Positions 6,650 through 8,080 of a stretch of 8,080 nt of DNA are shown here, piece after piece. How positions within the stretch are numbered: position 1 is the stretch's first letter; each line of letters opens with the position of its first letter. The stretch comes from an uncultured Eggerthellaceae bacterium. GTDB lineage: Bacteria > Actinomycetota > Coriobacteriia > Coriobacteriales > Eggerthellaceae. The position numbers were made by a program, and so were the translations under genes. The notes under the pieces are model-generated. The model had not been told where the DNA came from. It made no database searches and was given only the letters and a program-made list of their open reading frames with translations. The stretch is from the NCBI GenBank assembly GCA_946631805.1, contig CAMPAJ010000071.1, positions 1 to 8,080 on the forward strand. The letters are read 5' to 3'.

Positions 6650-7765
6650 CTATTCAAAAACTACCAGGTCATCACGGTGAACGAGCGGCTTGTCCGCCAT
6701 CTCGGCAAGAAGCCTGTTTGCAAGCAGCTGCTCGCGCGTACGCCCCATCGCCAATTCCGCCTCGTCGCGGCTCGCCGACACGCGGCCGCGCGCGAACAGA
6801 TGCCCGTCCGCATCGAGGATGTCGACGATATCGCCTTCCGCGAAATCACCTGCGACGGCAGCAACGCCAACGACGAGGAGCGAACTGCCGCGTTTCTTGA
6901 GCGCCTGCTTCGCGCCGTCGTCAACCGTGATGGTGCCTCGCGCCGAATCCCCGAGCGCTATCCACAGCTTGCGCGGCGTGATTTCGTGTGGTTTGTGCGC
7001 GGAGGGGAACAGCGTGCCCACCTCGCGGCCTTCCACCGCGTCGATGATGGCGTCTTCCCGACGGCCCGAGCAGATGATGAGGGGGATGCCGGCAACGCCA
7101 AGGATGCGAGCTGCCTTGATCTTCGTCACCATACCGCCCGACCCGACTTTCGAGCCGGCTCCTCCTGCGATGGAAATCACGCTCTGGTCGATAACCTCGA
7201 CGCGCTTAATAAGATGAGCTTCCTCGTCTTTGGCGGGGTTGGCGCTGTACAAGCCTTCGACATCCGACAAGATGATGTTGAGGTCAGCCCTGATCAGGCA
7301 TGCAACCAAAGCCCCGAGCGTGTCGTTATCGCCAAAGCGAATCTGCTCGACCGAAACCGTGTCGTTCTCGTTGACGATGGGAACGATGCCCAGATCCAGC
7401 AGGCGGTCGAGTGTATCGCGCGCGTGGAGGTACGCCGTACGGTCTGCGGTATCGCGACGCGTGAGCAATACGAGCGACGACGTTAGGCCCACGCTCTCGA
7501 AGGCTTCGCCCCAAGCCGTGACGAACAGCCCCTGGCCAACGGATGCAGCAGCCTGCAACGTCGGCATGTCATCGGGGCGCTTTCCGCTCATCCCGAGCCG
7601 CTCCAAACCGCAGGCAATAGCGCCTGACGACACGACGACGACCTGCCAACCCACTGCACGCACGCGTGCGACCTGCTCTGCGAACTTGCGCAAATAGCTC
7701 TGGTCGATGCGGCCATCGGCAGTCGTCAGCGTCGATGAACCAATTTTCACTACCAAGCGCTTCAT
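6650..7765 (-). CDS. proB: Glutamate 5-kinase with C-terminal PUA domain
   Basis: ProB phosphorylates L-glutamate with ATP to gamma-glutamyl phosphate, the first and feedback-controlled step of proline synthesis. The 371-residue length is typical of the two-domain form. The amino-acid kinase domain (about 1-255) shows VKIGSSTL at 6-13, VVVVSSGAIACG at 42-53, VPIVNENDTV at 128-137, FGDNDTLGALVA at 144-155, SDVEGLYSANP at 167-177 and the GSGGMVTKIKAA loop at 208-219. The PUA domain follows (about 265-365: GTITVDDGAKQALKKRGSSLL, GDFAEGDIVDILDADG, FARGRVS). The ATG at 7765 has GAGGAG 6 nt upstream. It lies 73 bp after obg and 23 bp before nadD, so co-transcription is likely. The partner enzyme ProA, often encoded directly after proB in actinobacteria, is absent here and must be elsewhere if proline synthesis is complete. 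Confidence 0.97.
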   Translation of the reverse strand: MKRLVVKIGSSTLTTADGRIDQSYLRKFAEQVARVRAVGWQVVVVSSGAIACGLERLGMSGKRPDDMPTLQAAASVGQGLFVTAWGEAFESVGLTSSLVLLTRRDTADRTAYLHARDTLDRLLDLGIVPIVNENDTVSVEQIRFGDNDTLGALVACLIRADLNIILSDVEGLYSANPAKDEEAHLIKRVEVIDQSVISIAGGAGSKVGSGGMVTKIKAARILGVAGIPLIICSGRREDAIIDAVEGREVGTLFPSAHKPHEITPRKLWIALGDSARGTITVDDGAKQALKKRGSSLLVVGVAAVAGDFAEGDIVDILDADGHLFARGRVSASRDEAELAMGRTREQLLANRLLAEMADKPLVHRDDLVVFE

Positions 7766-7791
7766 AACAGCTCCTCAATACACATGCTCAT

Positions 7792-7823
7792 GCGCCTACG
7801 CTTTTATGCTTCGCCGTAGGTGC
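7792..7823 (-). other. Inverted repeat between obg and proB
   Basis: On the minus strand GCACCTACG (7823-7815) and CGTAGGCGC (7800-7792) pair at 8 of 9 positions around a 14-nt loop. No T-tract follows, so it does not look like a terminator. It could be an mRNA-processing or stability element inside the operon, or chance. It ends 26 bp before the proB start and leaves the proB ribosome binding site free. Confidence 0.35.
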
Positions 7824-7838
7824 ATTTCGTTCGGCAGC

Positions 7839-8080
7839 TTAATCCTCCAGCTCGCTGAACAGGTCCTCGGCCATGCGCGTCGACTCGTAATCGAACGCGT
7901 AGCCCACAATGCGGATCTCGTCTCCGTCACAGGCGCCCGCCTCGTCAAGCGCCTTATCGACGCCGATGCGCTTGAAGCGATGCTGCAAGAAGGCGATTGC
8001 CTCCTCGTTTTCCCAGTCGGTCTGCACGACCATGCGCTCGACGCGCGGTCCAACCACGCGCCACACATGCTCGGATAAAC
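7839..8080 (-). CDS. obgE: Obg GTPase, C-terminal (OCT) domain only, cut by the right window edge
   Basis: Obg/CgtA is an essential GTPase that works in 50S subunit assembly and stress signalling. Only the last 79 residues are in the window: the frame enters from the edge as LSEHVWRVVGPRVERMV and ends at TAA 7841-7839. The stretch matches the Obg-specific OCT domain: V-x-GP-x-VER near the start, the TDWENEEAIAFLQHRF helix, IGVDKALDEAGACDGDEIRI and the final FDY, then a short acidic tail ending in SELED. The glycine-rich Obg fold and the G domain lie outside. It would be the first of the visible genes in the obg-proB-nadD-rsfS operon. An internal GTG at 8066 is not a real start, because conserved residues precede it. 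The short length keeps this slightly below certain, but genomic context (obg next to proB) agrees. Confidence 0.9.
   Translation of the reverse strand, partial: LSEHVWRVVGPRVERMVVQTDWENEEAIAFLQHRFKRIGVDKALDEAGACDGDEIRIVGYAFDYESTRMAEDLFSELED

Noticed and set aside
6629..7486. 285-residue open frame on the plus strand
   Set aside because: It is antisense to proB, which has every expected kinase and PUA motif in the other strand.
8064..8066. GTG as the start of a small 75-residue gene at the right edge
   Set aside because: The frame stays open to the window edge and the sequence is the Obg OCT domain, so this is the end of a longer gene.

Overview
The window reads as a high-GC Gram-positive (actinobacterial) chromosome, most likely a Coriobacteriia/Eggerthellaceae-type gut anaerobe. 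That is an inference from GC-rich codon use, the obg-proB-nadD-rsfS gene order and the protein style; no marker gene fixes the taxon. All six genes lie on the minus strand, so transcription runs from the right edge to the left edge. The long plus-strand open frames are antisense shadows.

Reading in the direction of transcription, positions 8080 to 4697 hold a housekeeping operon. It contains the 3' end of the ribosome-assembly GTPase Obg, glutamate 5-kinase ProB (proline synthesis), a fused NadD-YqeK protein (NAD synthesis plus an HD-type Ap4A hydrolase module) and the ribosomal silencing factor RsfS. The genes are closely spaced (73, 23 and 49 bp). The operon ends in a compact hairpin plus T-tract placed 3 bp after the rsfS stop codon. 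In many actinobacteria proA sits between proB and nadD; here it does not.

Positions 4692 to 2020 hold a separate unit: an 862-residue regulator with an N-terminal MalT/STAND-like P-loop ATPase, a helical TPR-like middle, and a C-terminal winged helix plus BTAD (the SARP effector module). Its promoter (TTGCAA, 17 bp, TACAAT) overlaps the upstream terminator. Its short leader can fold into a 10-bp hairpin with the Shine-Dalgarno sequence in the loop. This regulator and its leader are the least ordinary part of the window.

Positions 2019 to 1889 form an intergenic region with two imperfect 19-bp direct repeats 51 bp apart, one inside a possible secA promoter. Positions 1888 to 1 hold the first 629 residues of SecA, the preprotein translocase ATPase, cut by the window edge. 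No RNA genes, mobile elements or CRISPR arrays were seen. Apart from the regulator and the control sequences on both sides of it, this is core-genome territory.
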